Source of the DNA: JBOGZI01 sp050697275
Lineage (GTDB): Bacteria > Actinomycetota > Thermoleophilia > Solirubrobacterales > 70-9
Length of the DNA: 6,397 bases
Direction: 5' to 3'
Assembly (NCBI GenBank): GCA_050697275.1
Contig: JBOGZI010000165.1
Location: 1 to 6,397 of the forward strand
Under the pieces are notes generated by a model that was not told the origin of the DNA, did not search any database, and was given only the letters and a program-made list of their open reading frames with translations. The position numbers and the translations under genes were made by a program. Within the stretch, counting starts at the first letter, position 1, and each line of letters begins with the position of its first letter. Of the stretch, positions 1 through 6,091 are shown piece by piece.

Positions 1-3
1 GCC

Positions 4-8
4 GGAGG
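4..8 (+). promoter_or_regulatory. Possible ribosome binding site for the Pro/Glu-rich gene
   Basis: GGAGG lies 5 bases before the ATG at 14, a good distance. The same bases also read as in-frame codons (Pro-Glu-Ala-Ala), and such a string is common by chance in this Glu/Pro-rich reading frame, so it does not prove that translation starts at 14. Confidence 0.4.
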
Positions 9-13
9 CCGCG

Positions 14-985
14 ATGCCCCCCACGCCCCCTCCCCCGACCGAGGCCCGGCCGCCCGGCCGGGAGGGGCCCCCGCAGCCGCCGCCGGAGTCCGACTCGCTC
101 GAGGAGATGATGGCCGAGGAGGAGGAGCCCGAGCCCCCCGCCGCCGGCCAGCCCCCGCCGCCGCCCCCCGGCGCACCGGTCCGTCCTCGCCCGGAGCCGC
201 CTTCCGCCCGCCCGCCCGAGCCCGTCGAGGCCGAGGAGGCGGGCGCCCCCGAGCCGGCCGCGCCCGAGCCCGCCGAGCCGGAGGTCGGGGAGCCGGAGCC
301 GATCGAGGCTGAGCCGATCGAGCCGGAGCCCGAGGCGGGTGTCCCGGATCCGCCGCCGCCTCCCCCCGACCGCGGCAGCGAGCCTCCCGGCCGCGCCCGA
401 GGCCGCGTCCACGTTCCCACCCAGGAGCATCGCCCCGAGGAGCTCTCCGGGGGACCCCCCTCGCCGGCCGATGCCCCTCCGGCCGAGGCCGCCCCACCCG
501 CGGGGGAGCCCGAGGCCGCCGCGGCGGGCGCCCCGCCCGAGCCCGCCGCCGGCGGCGAGGCGCCGCAGCTCTACGACTTCGAGACCGACTCCGACGAGGT
601 GGTCGACGGCCCCGCCTCCTCGCGGCCGCTCAAGCCCCAGGACGACTTCGAGGCGCTCGGCCCGGTCGATGAGGAGGAGGAGCCGTATCCCGAGGAGGAG
701 CCCCACGCCGCGGAGCCCGGGCCGGACGCCGAGGTCGAGCTGGAGGTCGAGGAGGAGGAGGTCTTCGAAACGGACGTTCGCGAGCCGGAGCCGGAGGAAC
801 CCGCCCCCAGGGAGCCGGAGTCGGAGGAGGCCGCCCTTCCCGAGCAGGCCCCCGAGGGCGCCGAGGGGGAGGACATCCTCGCCGGCTCACCGGAGTTCGT
901 CGACGAGGGCACCGAGGGCGAGGACCTCTGGTTCGAGAAGGGCCCCCCGAAGGACTTCGACTTCGAGGACGAGGACGAGCGCTAA
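14..985 (+). CDS. Acidic Pro/Glu-rich low-complexity protein, unknown function
   Basis: I do not recognise the family. The 323-residue product is dominated by Pro, Glu and Ala. It has polyproline runs near residues 5-8, 47-52 and 113-118, and acidic runs such as 219-223 and 245-249. There is no cysteine, no membrane segment and no signal peptide, so it is probably disordered and cytoplasmic. The least repetitive parts are a patch at 186-195 (LYDFETDSDE) and the C-terminal block from about 286 to 323, which holds DLWFE, PPKDFDF and the only tryptophan (W306). The end looks like a conserved short binding motif. I have a faint memory of similar C-termini in other Thermoleophilia proteins but cannot check it. 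A GGAGG at bases 4-8 sits 5 bases before the ATG and supports this start. However, the frame stays open to base 2, so the gene could begin outside the window. That the stretch is coding is fairly sure; function is unknown. Confidence 0.7.
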   Translation: MPPTPPPPTEARPPGREGPPQPPPESDSLEEMMAEEEEPEPPAAGQPPPPPPGAPVRPRPEPPSARPPEPVEAEEAGAPEPAAPEPAEPEVGEPEPIEAEPIEPEPEAGVPDPPPPPPDRGSEPPGRARGRVHVPTQEHRPEELSGGPPSPADAPPAEAAPPAGEPEAAAAGAPPEPAAGGEAPQLYDFETDSDEVVDGPASSRPLKPQDDFEALGPVDEEEEPYPEEEPHAAEPGPDAEVELEVEEEEVFETDVREPEPEEPAPREPESEEAALPEQAPEGAEGEDILAGSPEFVDEGTEGEDLWFEKGPPKDFDFEDEDER

Positions 986-1022
986 GATCCTCCCTCTGAA
1001 CGGCTAGGGATGAGATTCGACC

Positions 1023-1035
1023 AGGGGGGAAGGGA
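1023..1035 (+). promoter_or_regulatory. Ribosome binding site deciding the start at 1043
   Basis: A purine-rich stretch, A then six G then AAGGGA, ends 7 bases before the ATG at 1043. The alternative in-frame ATG at 1010 has only TAGGG directly abutting it, and it would put an eleven-residue polar leader with two acidic residues before the signal peptide. The downstream start is therefore preferred. Confidence 0.65.
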
Positions 1036-1042
1036 CGTTCCA

Positions 1043-1546
1043 ATGGGACGATTGAAGATTGCTGCAGGGATCGCCGCGCTGCTTGCGCTGACGCTCGGCG
1101 TCGCCGACGCCGGCGCGCACAAGAAGAAGACCGACCGGCAGACCACGGTGACCTTTCAGGATGTGCCCGGTCCGGGCAACGATGTGGTCTCCGGACAGGT
1201 GAGCCTCGGTAGGGCTCCCGACCCGGACGAGTTCCTGCAGGTTGGTGGAGAGCCCCTCGCGCAGGCCGCCGGGAAGAAGGCCAACTGCCTGGCGCGCGCG
1301 CGGGTGCTGGTCAAGCACACGCTCACCTCCGAGGGCGGCGGGGCGGACGATCCAAAGCTGGTGGCGACAGCCTTCACCGGGCCCACGGGCGCGTGGCAGG
1401 CCACCTACGAGGCGAGCGGGGCGAGCCTGCTGAAGTTCGACACCTTCCAGATCGAGGTCGCGAAGAAGCGGTTGAAGCCGAAGAACGCGAAGCACAAGCA
1501 CGTCTGCAAGGGCGCCTTCGGGGACCGCACCGTCTTCTCCTCCTAG
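1043..1546 (+). CDS. Small secreted protein, probable beta-sandwich fold
   Basis: Starting at 1043 the protein has 167 residues. Residues 1-25 form a classical Sec signal peptide: basic MGRLK, a hydrophobic Ala/Leu core, then ADAGA, with likely cleavage after Ala25. The mature part starts with a basic HKKK patch. It then shows alternating hydrophobic strands (TTVTFQDV, DVVSGQVSL, ARVLVKHTL, GAWQATYEA, TFQIEVAKKRL), which suggests a small all-beta domain. Two cysteines, C82 and C155, could form one disulfide outside the cell. The layout (export signal, VSG strand, Cys, a T..G.W turn, then a basic C-terminus with HVCKG) resembles small exported proteins common in Thermoleophilia, but I cannot name the family. 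It follows the upstream gene by 57 bases and may share its transcript. It ends 15 bases from the convergent glutamate dehydrogenase stop. The basic patches could bind anionic surface polymers, which is speculation. Confidence 0.8.
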   Translation: MGRLKIAAGIAALLALTLGVADAGAHKKKTDRQTTVTFQDVPGPGNDVVSGQVSLGRAPDPDEFLQVGGEPLAQAAGKKANCLARARVLVKHTLTSEGGGADDPKLVATAFTGPTGAWQATYEASGASLLKFDTFQIEVAKKRLKPKNAKHKHVCKGAFGDRTVFSS

Positions 1547-1561
1547 GTACGGCGGGCGGCT

Positions 1562-2929
1562 CTAGACGTAGCCGCGGGTGCGCGAGGCCTCGACCACCCG
1601 CTCGATGCCGACCAGGTAGGCCGCGTCGCGCAGGCTGATCCGCTCCTCCTTGGCGCGCCCGGAGACGTCCCGGTAGGCCTTGCGCATGATCCCGCCGAGC
1701 TTGTCGTTCACCTCGCGCTCGGACCACCGGAAGTGCTGCAGGTTCTGCACCCACTCGAAGTAGGAGCAGACGACGCCGCCCGCGTTCGCCATCACGTCGG
1801 GGATGACGTGGACCCCCTTCTCCTCCAGGATCTGGTCGGCGTGGGGGGTGGTCGGGCTGTTGGCGCCCTCGATGACCATCCGGCAGTTGATCCGGTCGGC
1901 GTTGCCCTCGTGGATCATGCCGCCGAGCGCCGCCGGGATCAGCACGTCGCACTCGATCGCGAGCAGGTCGTCGGGGCTGATCACCTCCGCCCCGGGGAAC
2001 TCGGTGAGCTTGCCTTCGCGCTCGAAGATGTGCGCGGAGAGCTCGTCGGCGTCGATCCCGGCGTCGCTGCGGATCGCCCCGGTGGCGTCGGAGGCCCCGA
2101 CCATCTTGCAGCCGAGCTGTTGCATGATCCGCGCCGCCCAGGAGCCGACGTTGCCGTAGCCCTGGACCACGAAGGTGGTCTCGGCGGGGCTGAGGCCGAT
2201 CTGCGGGGCGGCCTCGCGGAACATGTAGACGCAGCCGCGCCCGGTCGCCTCCTCGCGGCCGTAGGAGCCCTCGAGGGCGATCGGCTTACCGGTGCAGATC
2301 GCCGGGGTGTGGCCGTGCAGCTTGCCGTACTGGTCCATCATCCAGGCCATCACCTGGGCGTCGGTGTTGACGTCGGGCGCCGGGATGTCGCGGGTCGGGC
2401 CGAGCACCTTCTCGATCTTGTCGAGGAAGGAGCGGGTCACGGCCTGCACCTCGGAGCGCTCCAGCTCGTCCGCGGGACAGTTGACACCGCCCGTGGCGCC
2501 GCCGAAGGGGATGTTGGCGACCGCCGTCTTCCAGGTCATCAGCGAGGCGAGGGCGCGCACCTCGTCGATGTCCACCTCGGGGTGGAAGCGGACGCCGCCC
2601 TTGTAGGGCCCCCGGGCGCCGTTGTGCTGGATCCGGTAGCCGGAGAAGACGTGGATCCTGCCGTCGGAGAGCTTGATCGGGATCTGGACCGTGACCTCGC
2701 GGTAGGGCTCCCAGAAGACGACGCGGAGGTCATCCGGCAGCTCCAGGCGCTCGACGGCGCGGTCGAAGTAGAAGCGGACGATGTCGAGGTTCGATGTCTC
2801 CGCCTGCTGGCCGGGCTTCGGCACACCGGCGCCGATCGCCTCCTCCTTGGCGTGCTCCACCGCCTCGGGTCCATGGTCGGCGCCGTCGCTGTCCCCCGTC
2901 TGCTGCGCTGCCTTCGCCTTGGTTGCCAT
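1562..2929 (-). CDS. gdhA: Glutamate dehydrogenase family protein with catalytic Lys replaced by Thr
   Basis: This belongs to the Glu/Leu/Phe/Val dehydrogenase family, whose glutamate members interconvert glutamate with 2-oxoglutarate and ammonia using NAD(P). The 455 residues hold a polar N-terminal extension (about 1-45) that looks disordered, the substrate domain (about 48-200) and a Rossmann domain with QGYGNVGS at 256-263 and D281 ending the second strand. Family residues seen are K110 (PYKGGVRF), K134 (MTWK), D186 (DIPAPD) and S389 (VVCSYFEW). The PFGGAKGG motif that carries the catalytic lysine in this family reads PFGGATGG here, with T146 encoded by ACG at 2492-2494. The start is the ATG at 2929, because AGGAG at 2935-2939 lies 5 bases before it; a GTG two codons earlier overlaps that AGGAG. 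Family membership is certain. Activity is doubtful if T146 is real: the protein may be a regulatory subunit or inactive paralogue, or the base may be an error. It stands alone, divergent from the tRNA gene. Confidence 0.95.
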   Translation of the reverse strand: MATKAKAAQQTGDSDGADHGPEAVEHAKEEAIGAGVPKPGQQAETSNLDIVRFYFDRAVERLELPDDLRVVFWEPYREVTVQIPIKLSDGRIHVFSGYRIQHNGARGPYKGGVRFHPEVDIDEVRALASLMTWKTAVANIPFGGATGGVNCPADELERSEVQAVTRSFLDKIEKVLGPTRDIPAPDVNTDAQVMAWMMDQYGKLHGHTPAICTGKPIALEGSYGREEATGRGCVYMFREAAPQIGLSPAETTFVVQGYGNVGSWAARIMQQLGCKMVGASDATGAIRSDAGIDADELSAHIFEREGKLTEFPGAEVISPDDLLAIECDVLIPAALGGMIHEGNADRINCRMVIEGANSPTTPHADQILEEKGVHVIPDVMANAGGVVCSYFEWVQNLQHFRWSEREVNDKLGGIMRKAYRDVSGRAKEERISLRDAAYLVGIERVVEASRTRGYV

Positions 2930-2934
2930 CTCCA

Positions 2935-2939
2935 CTCCT
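2935..2939 (-). promoter_or_regulatory. Ribosome binding site of the glutamate dehydrogenase gene
   Basis: On the minus strand AGGAG is followed by five bases (TGGAG) and then the ATG at 2929. The possible GTG start at 2935 would begin on the last base of this AGGAG, too close for ribosome binding, so this site decides the start. Confidence 0.7.
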
Positions 2940-3045
2940 GAGTAAGGGCGTGCCGGCGCCGCCAGTCTCTCACACGCGCTGGGGGCGGGCTGCAGGTGCG
3001 CGGTCCGCGGGCGTTGGCGGGAGACCTACACTTGGCACACCCTCT

Positions 3046-3118
3046 GGGGCCATAGCTCAGTTGGGAGAGCGCGGCGCTTGCATCGCCGAGGTCGCGGGTT
3101 CGAGTCCCGCTGGCTCCA
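3046..3118 (+). tRNA. tRNA-Ala (anticodon UGC)
   Basis: A complete 73-base cloverleaf can be read by eye. The acceptor arms are GGGGCCA (3046-3052) and TGGCTCC (3111-3117), including the G3-U70 pair that identifies alanine tRNAs, with discriminator A at 3118. The D stem is GCTC/GAGC with the GG pair in the loop. The anticodon stem is CGGCG/CGCCG around the loop CTTGCAT, with anticodon TGC at 3079-3081. The T arm is GCGGG-TTCGAGT-CCCGC. The CCA end is not encoded and must be added after transcription. It reads GCN alanine codons, mainly GCA and GCG. It lies divergent from the glutamate dehydrogenase gene, with no other RNA gene nearby. Confidence 0.97.
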
Positions 3119-3120
3119 TC

Positions 3121-3195
3121 TCCAGGCGCTTCAGCACGAGGGAGGTCCGCATCTACAAGGACTACGAGCACAACCTCCGCGCCGCATCCCGGTGA
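3121..3195 (+). pseudogene. Coding-like remnant after the tRNA, no start codon
   Basis: From the third base after the tRNA, one frame reads 24 codons to a TGA at 3193-3195. Nearly every third position is G or C, and the residues (RFSTREVRIYKDYEHN, then LRAASR) are varied like a real protein rather than the Arg/Pro/Ala strings of shadow frames. There is no ATG, GTG or TTG in this frame after the tRNA, and upstream the frame runs through the tRNA itself. It could be the C-terminal stub of a gene lost next to the tRNA, for example after integration and deletion, or it could be chance. A GAGGGAGG stretch followed by ATC is present but I do not regard ATC as a start. I recognise no family. Confidence 0.22.
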
Positions 3196-3201
3196 TGCGG
3201 C
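3181..3201 (+). terminator. Hairpin, possible terminator after tRNA-Ala
   Basis: A perfect 8-bp stem (GCCGCATC at 3181-3188 and GATGCGGC at 3194-3201) encloses a 5-base loop. It begins 63 bases after the tRNA end and overlaps the TGA of the short coding-like stretch. No T-run follows, so it is not a classical Rho-independent terminator, though GC-rich actinobacteria often end transcripts at hairpins without a T-run. It might also be an unrelated inverted repeat. Confidence 0.35.
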
Positions 3202-3248
3202 TCGACCCGACTCGCTGAGAGGCGGAGCGCCAGAGGCGACCCGGAGCG

Positions 3249-3262
3249 GCCGTCGCGACGGC
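3249..3262. repeat. Perfect 14-bp palindrome between convergent units
   Basis: GCCGTCGCGACGGC is its own reverse complement. As RNA it would give a 5-bp stem with a CGCG loop on either strand. It lies 28 bases beyond the stop of the minus-strand membrane gene row and downstream of the tRNA, a place where a two-way terminator would be expected. No T-run is present, and short GC palindromes are common at this base composition. Confidence 0.3.
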
Positions 3263-3289
3263 GGATCGCCAACCCCCGGTGAGAACGAG

Positions 3290-3889
3290 TCAGCCGCCGC
3301 GGGTGAGGATGATCGGCACCGCCACCTCGGCGATGACCACCACGGCGCCGAGCAGGACCCAGGGAAGCACGCGCCGCTTGCGCCGGCTCCGCTCCACCCC
3401 GTCCAAGCGATGGCCCAGCTCGGCCGCCGCGAGGCTCGGGTTGGCGTGGATCACCCGGGCCGGAACGGCGCGCGCGGCGGGGCCCACCGGCGCCGGCCGG
3501 GCGGCCGCCGGGAACTCCATCAGCTCCTCGATGTGCGGCAGCGCGGGCCGGCCGCGGGCGGCGAGCTCCCGATTGAGCTGGGCCTGGAGTCGCGCCGCGG
3601 CGGAGCGGTCCACGGCGAAGACGAGCTCGGCGGGCTGGCCCTGGCTGACCGCCACCCGCATGGTGCCGTGGATGCCCTTGCGGCCGCTCCCGTCCGGCGC
3701 GCGGCCGCTGATGCTCATCCCCAGCAGGCTGTCGGTCGGGACGCGCAGCTCCCTGCCCCCCGGTCCGACGAACCGCAGGCCGGCCTCGTCCACAGCCAGC
3801 TGCCCTCCCGAGATCGCCCCGGGATGGCCGGGATCTCCTCCCAGGTAGTTGGCGGGGGTGCCGCCGTTCCCGTTCGAGGCAGGTGGCAT
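3290..3889 (-). CDS. C-terminally membrane-anchored protein, possible PH-like domain
   Basis: The 199-residue protein has a flexible Gly/Pro-rich start (1-27). A beta-rich domain follows (about 28-105) with strands GQLAVDEAGLRFV, RELRVPTDSLLGMSI, TMRVAVS and AELVFAV, ending in a helix (AAARLQAQLNRELA). This order of strands then helix recalls bacterial PH or GRAM-like domains, but I cannot name the family. A Pro/Ala linker leads to a basic stretch (RSRRKRR, 168-174) and one membrane helix (about 175-195), with only four residues after it. With no signal peptide, it would sit as a tail-anchored protein with the domain in the cytoplasm. A weak GGGGA lies 10 bases before the ATG. It is last in the minus-strand row, 61 bases after the seven-helix protein, so probably on the same transcript. 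Possible roles are lipid or protein binding at the inner face of the membrane, which is inference. Confidence 0.75.
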   Translation of the reverse strand: MPPASNGNGGTPANYLGGDPGHPGAISGGQLAVDEAGLRFVGPGGRELRVPTDSLLGMSISGRAPDGSGRKGIHGTMRVAVSQGQPAELVFAVDRSAAARLQAQLNRELAARGRPALPHIEELMEFPAAARPAPVGPAARAVPARVIHANPSLAAAELGHRLDGVERSRRKRRVLPWVLLGAVVVIAEVAVPIILTRGG

Positions 3890-3950
3890 ATGGCGCTATT
3901 CCCCGCCCGCGGCCGAACTCCTGATAGGCGGCTTGCGAGTCGCAGGTCCC

Positions 3951-4826
3951 TCAGTAGAAGGCGCAGGTGCTGGCCAGCATCAGCACCCCCACGAGGGGGT
4001 TGGCCACCAGCACGATCAGCGCCGGTATCCAGCGCCTCAGCAGGAGGGCCCCGATCCCCGCGGCGATCGCCGCGACCGCGCTGATCGCCGAGACCGAGGC
4101 GACCGTCTCGGTCCAGTCCGCGGCGATCTCGCCTCCCTCGCACCCCGGCTGCGCCTCGATGAAGGCGACCGCGAGCGCCGCGGTGATTCCGGTCAAAGCC
4201 AGGCTGCCCAGGGTCAGCCAGCGAGCCAGCTTCTCGTACTGGGCGCGGGCCACGGCCCCGCCGGTCCCGATGTCGATCGCGCGCTTGCCGACGGCGGTGG
4301 CCCCGTCCTTCACGTCGTTGACGAGGCCGGGCGGTTGATCCCAGTCCTCGACGCGGCCGACGATCGTGCCCAGCCCGGCCGCGACCAGCATCACCACCGC
4401 CGGCGCAAGGGCGGGCGCGGCCCGGATGGGAACGCTCGTTTCGTCGTCGACCAGGAGCAGCAACACGACCAGGAGCCCGCTCCAGACCCCGATGATCCCC
4501 AGGTTGGTGAAGACCCGGGGCCATCGTTGCCGGGGCCGCGAGCGGAGGCTGAACGCCGTGGCGAGCGTGATCACGGCGATGATCGCCGACGCGTAGAGCC
4601 AGCTCCGTGCCCCGAACTGCTGCTCGAGCCGCTCGACCTCCCGGTCGCGCTCGGCCAGCTCGGCGCTCCGGGCCTCGTTGCAGGCGACGTCCGTGCCGCA
4701 GTCGACCGGGGGGACGGGCGGGACCCGGTCCCGGGTGCGCGCCAGGTCGGCCGCCCCGATCGCCACCACGATCGCGCAGAAGGCGGCGCAGGCGAGGGTC
4801 CACCTGCTCAGCTCGGGCCGGGGCAC
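3951..4826 (-). CDS. Seven-helix integral membrane protein of unknown function
   Basis: I do not recognise the family. The 291 residues show about seven membrane helices, near 9-27, 75-94, 106-127, 136-157, 204-223, 242-263 and 266-286. Between helices 1 and 2 lies a charged segment (28-74) with C43 and C49 and a Glu/Arg-rich stretch (52-71) likely to form a short coiled coil. A second polar loop (158-203) contains DWDQPPG. Short loop 224-241 carries C229, and C288 is near the end. C43 and C49 could form a disulfide if that loop is outside the cell. There is no transporter or enzyme signature that I can name. The GTG start lies 5 bases after the stop of the carboxypeptidase gene and lacks a good ribosome binding site, so translation is probably coupled to it. 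Confidence 0.8.
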   Translation of the reverse strand: MPRPELSRWTLACAAFCAIVVAIGAADLARTRDRVPPVPPVDCGTDVACNEARSAELAERDREVERLEQQFGARSWLYASAIIAVITLATAFSLRSRPRQRWPRVFTNLGIIGVWSGLLVVLLLLVDDETSVPIRAAPALAPAVVMLVAAGLGTIVGRVEDWDQPPGLVNDVKDGATAVGKRAIDIGTGGAVARAQYEKLARWLTLGSLALTGITAALAVAFIEAQPGCEGGEIAADWTETVASVSAISAVAAIAAGIGALLLRRWIPALIVLVANPLVGVLMLASTCAFY

Positions 4827-4831
4827 GACGC

Positions 4832-5899
4832 CTAGCGGTTGGACGCCTTGCCTCGCCGCCCCTCGTCCCCCGGCGGTTTCGGGACCGCGGCGGGGGAGAG
4901 TGCGCCGGAGTGGACGAACCCGGCCCGCAGCAGCACCGGGACCTGCCCCAGGGGGTCGGGAGAGTCGAGCAGCACCACCCCGAGGTGGGTGGGGCCGAGC
5001 CGGGCGGTGGTCACATAGCAGCGGCCTGCCCCGTCGGTGAGGCCGGTCTTGAGGCCGGTCACCTCCGCGCCGGGGATTCCCCGCAGGCCGCGCTGCAGGA
5101 AGTAGTGGTTGTTGGCGAGGTGGAGGCGGCCGCCCTTGATCGGGAAGGCCGGCTTCGCGTAGCGGGTCCGCGCGATGCGGGCGATCGGCCCGGTGGCGAG
5201 GTCGGCCCGCGCGAGCGCCGCGAGGTCGAGGGCGCAGGAGTGGTTGCCGCGGTCCTTGAGGCCGTTGGGGGTGGAGAAGCGGGTGCAGGTGAGGCCCATC
5301 TCCCTCGCCCTCCGGTTCATCGCCGCGATGAAGCCGGTGACGCTGCCCGAGTGGTGCTCGGCGAGAGCGACCGCCGCGTCGTTGGCGGAGATCATGATCA
5401 GCGCCTGGAGCAGCGGCTCGAGCGGCACCCGCTTGCCGCGCGGGAGCAGCCCGGTGGCCGAGCCGGGTGCGGTGGCCGCCTTGGGGCTGATCGGGACCAG
5501 GTCCCCGCGGTCCGCCCGCTCCGCGATCAGTAGCGCGGTCATCATCTTGGTCAGGCTGGCCATCGGCCGGGAGATCGTCGAGTGCCTGGTCCAGAGGATC
5601 TCGCCGCTGTCGACGTCGAACAGGACCCCGGCGGCCGGCGGCCGCTTGAGGCGCGGCCGCACCGGCGGCTCGGCCGGCAGCTCGCCGAGCTCGAACTGCG
5701 AGCCGGAGGCCACGGGCTGGGGGGCCGGCCTTGGCGTGGGCGCTGGATCCTCGACGGCCGCGGCGGGATCCGCCGAGGCCGCCGCGACCTCCGTGCTGCC
5801 CTCGCTCGCGTCGCGGTTCGGCCAGAGCGCGACCGCGACCGCCGCGGTGCTGGCGAAGGCGAGCACCACCGCGACGATCGCCAGTAGCCGCTTACTCAT
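4832..5899 (-). CDS. D-alanyl-D-alanine carboxypeptidase, peptidase S11 (PBP5-like)
   Basis: This is a serine peptidase that removes the terminal D-alanine from peptidoglycan stem peptides outside the cell, limiting cross-linking. All three penicillin-binding motifs are present: SLTK at 115-118 (nucleophile S115, K118), SAN at 171-173 and KTG at 284-286. The motif VLFDVDSGEILW (92-103) before SLTK and TPNGLKDRGNHS (200-211) are also typical of S11. Residues 4-26 form a signal peptide or N-terminal anchor. A Pro/Ala/Glu-rich linker (about 32-90) then holds the catalytic domain away from the membrane. The protein ends about 70 residues after KTG, so the C-terminal beta domain and amphipathic anchor of E. 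coli PBP5 are missing; it is closer to shorter S11 enzymes. The ATG overlaps the end of the preceding 62-residue gene by 8 bases and has no good ribosome binding site, which implies coupled translation. Family assignment is firm; the substrate is inferred from the family. Confidence 0.95.
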   Translation of the reverse strand: MSKRLLAIVAVVLAFASTAAVAVALWPNRDASEGSTEVAAASADPAAAVEDPAPTPRPAPQPVASGSQFELGELPAEPPVRPRLKRPPAAGVLFDVDSGEILWTRHSTISRPMASLTKMMTALLIAERADRGDLVPISPKAATAPGSATGLLPRGKRVPLEPLLQALIMISANDAAVALAEHHSGSVTGFIAAMNRRAREMGLTCTRFSTPNGLKDRGNHSCALDLAALARADLATGPIARIARTRYAKPAFPIKGGRLHLANNHYFLQRGLRGIPGAEVTGLKTGLTDGAGRCYVTTARLGPTHLGVVLLDSPDPLGQVPVLLRAGFVHSGALSPAAVPKPPGDEGRRGKASNR

Positions 5900-6080
5900 C
5901 GGGCGGCGGGTTGCGGATGGCGCCGATCAGTCCCGCGGCGATCATGCCCACGATCAGCAGCGAGATCACGGTGAAGATGTCGAAGCTCGACTCGACCGCG
6001 ACCGAGATCGTCATCAGGCCGAAGATCGCGCAGAACAGGATTCCGAAGCCGAGCAGCGCCTGTCTCGTGGTCGGGTCCAC
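5892..6080 (-). CDS. Small two-helix membrane protein, unknown function
   Basis: The 62-residue product has two hydrophobic helices, about 8-29 and 34-55, joined by a short acidic turn (ESSFD), with a polar tail (RNPPPDE). I recognise no family. The start is a GTG, supported by AGGG ending 7 bases before it and by a 9-base gap after the rhomboid stop. Its TAA overlaps the carboxypeptidase start by 8 bases. That tight packing between two recognised genes is the main reason to treat it as real. It could be a partner or stabiliser of a neighbouring membrane protein, which is a guess. Confidence 0.75.
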   Translation of the reverse strand: MDPTTRQALLGFGILFCAIFGLMTISVAVESSFDIFTVISLLIVGMIAAGLIGAIRNPPPDE

Positions 6081-6087
6081 GCCGCAG

Positions 6088-6091
6088 CCCT
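6088..6091 (-). promoter_or_regulatory. Ribosome binding site of the 62-residue gene
   Basis: AGGG on the minus strand overlaps the rhomboid stop codon and lies 7 bases before the GTG at 6080. No other start codon nearby is as well placed. Confidence 0.45.

Noticed and set aside
339..1007. A 222-residue + strand frame overlapping the Pro/Glu-rich gene
   Set aside because: Its product is almost only Arg, Ser and Pro, as expected from a shifted frame of Glu/Pro codons. The other frame has the better start signal and a structured C-terminus.
1010..1042. Earlier ATG at 1010 for the secreted protein
   Set aside because: It has a poor ribosome binding site and adds a polar leader with two acidic residues before an otherwise standard signal peptide.
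1733..2941. A 402-residue open frame on the + strand antisense to the glutamate dehydrogenase gene
   Set aside because: It mirrors a clearly recognised family gene, and its product is a Gly/Val/Asp/His/Leu-rich string with no fold or motif. It is a shadow of high GC content.
2999..3009. Inverted repeat CGCGG-T-CCGCG in the spacer between the dehydrogenase and tRNA genes, as an operator
   Set aside because: It is only 5 bp per arm in very GC-rich DNA, and nothing else supports a regulator site.
3027..3032. TACACT as a -10 box for tRNA-Ala
   Set aside because: The spacing to the tRNA start is plausible, but no TTGACA-like -35 lies at the right distance. The nearest, TTGGCG at 3014, is only 7 bases away.
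3715..4803. A 362-residue minus-strand frame over the seven-helix protein
   Set aside because: It is Arg/Gly-rich without hydrophobic segments, while the alternative frame gives seven clean membrane helices.
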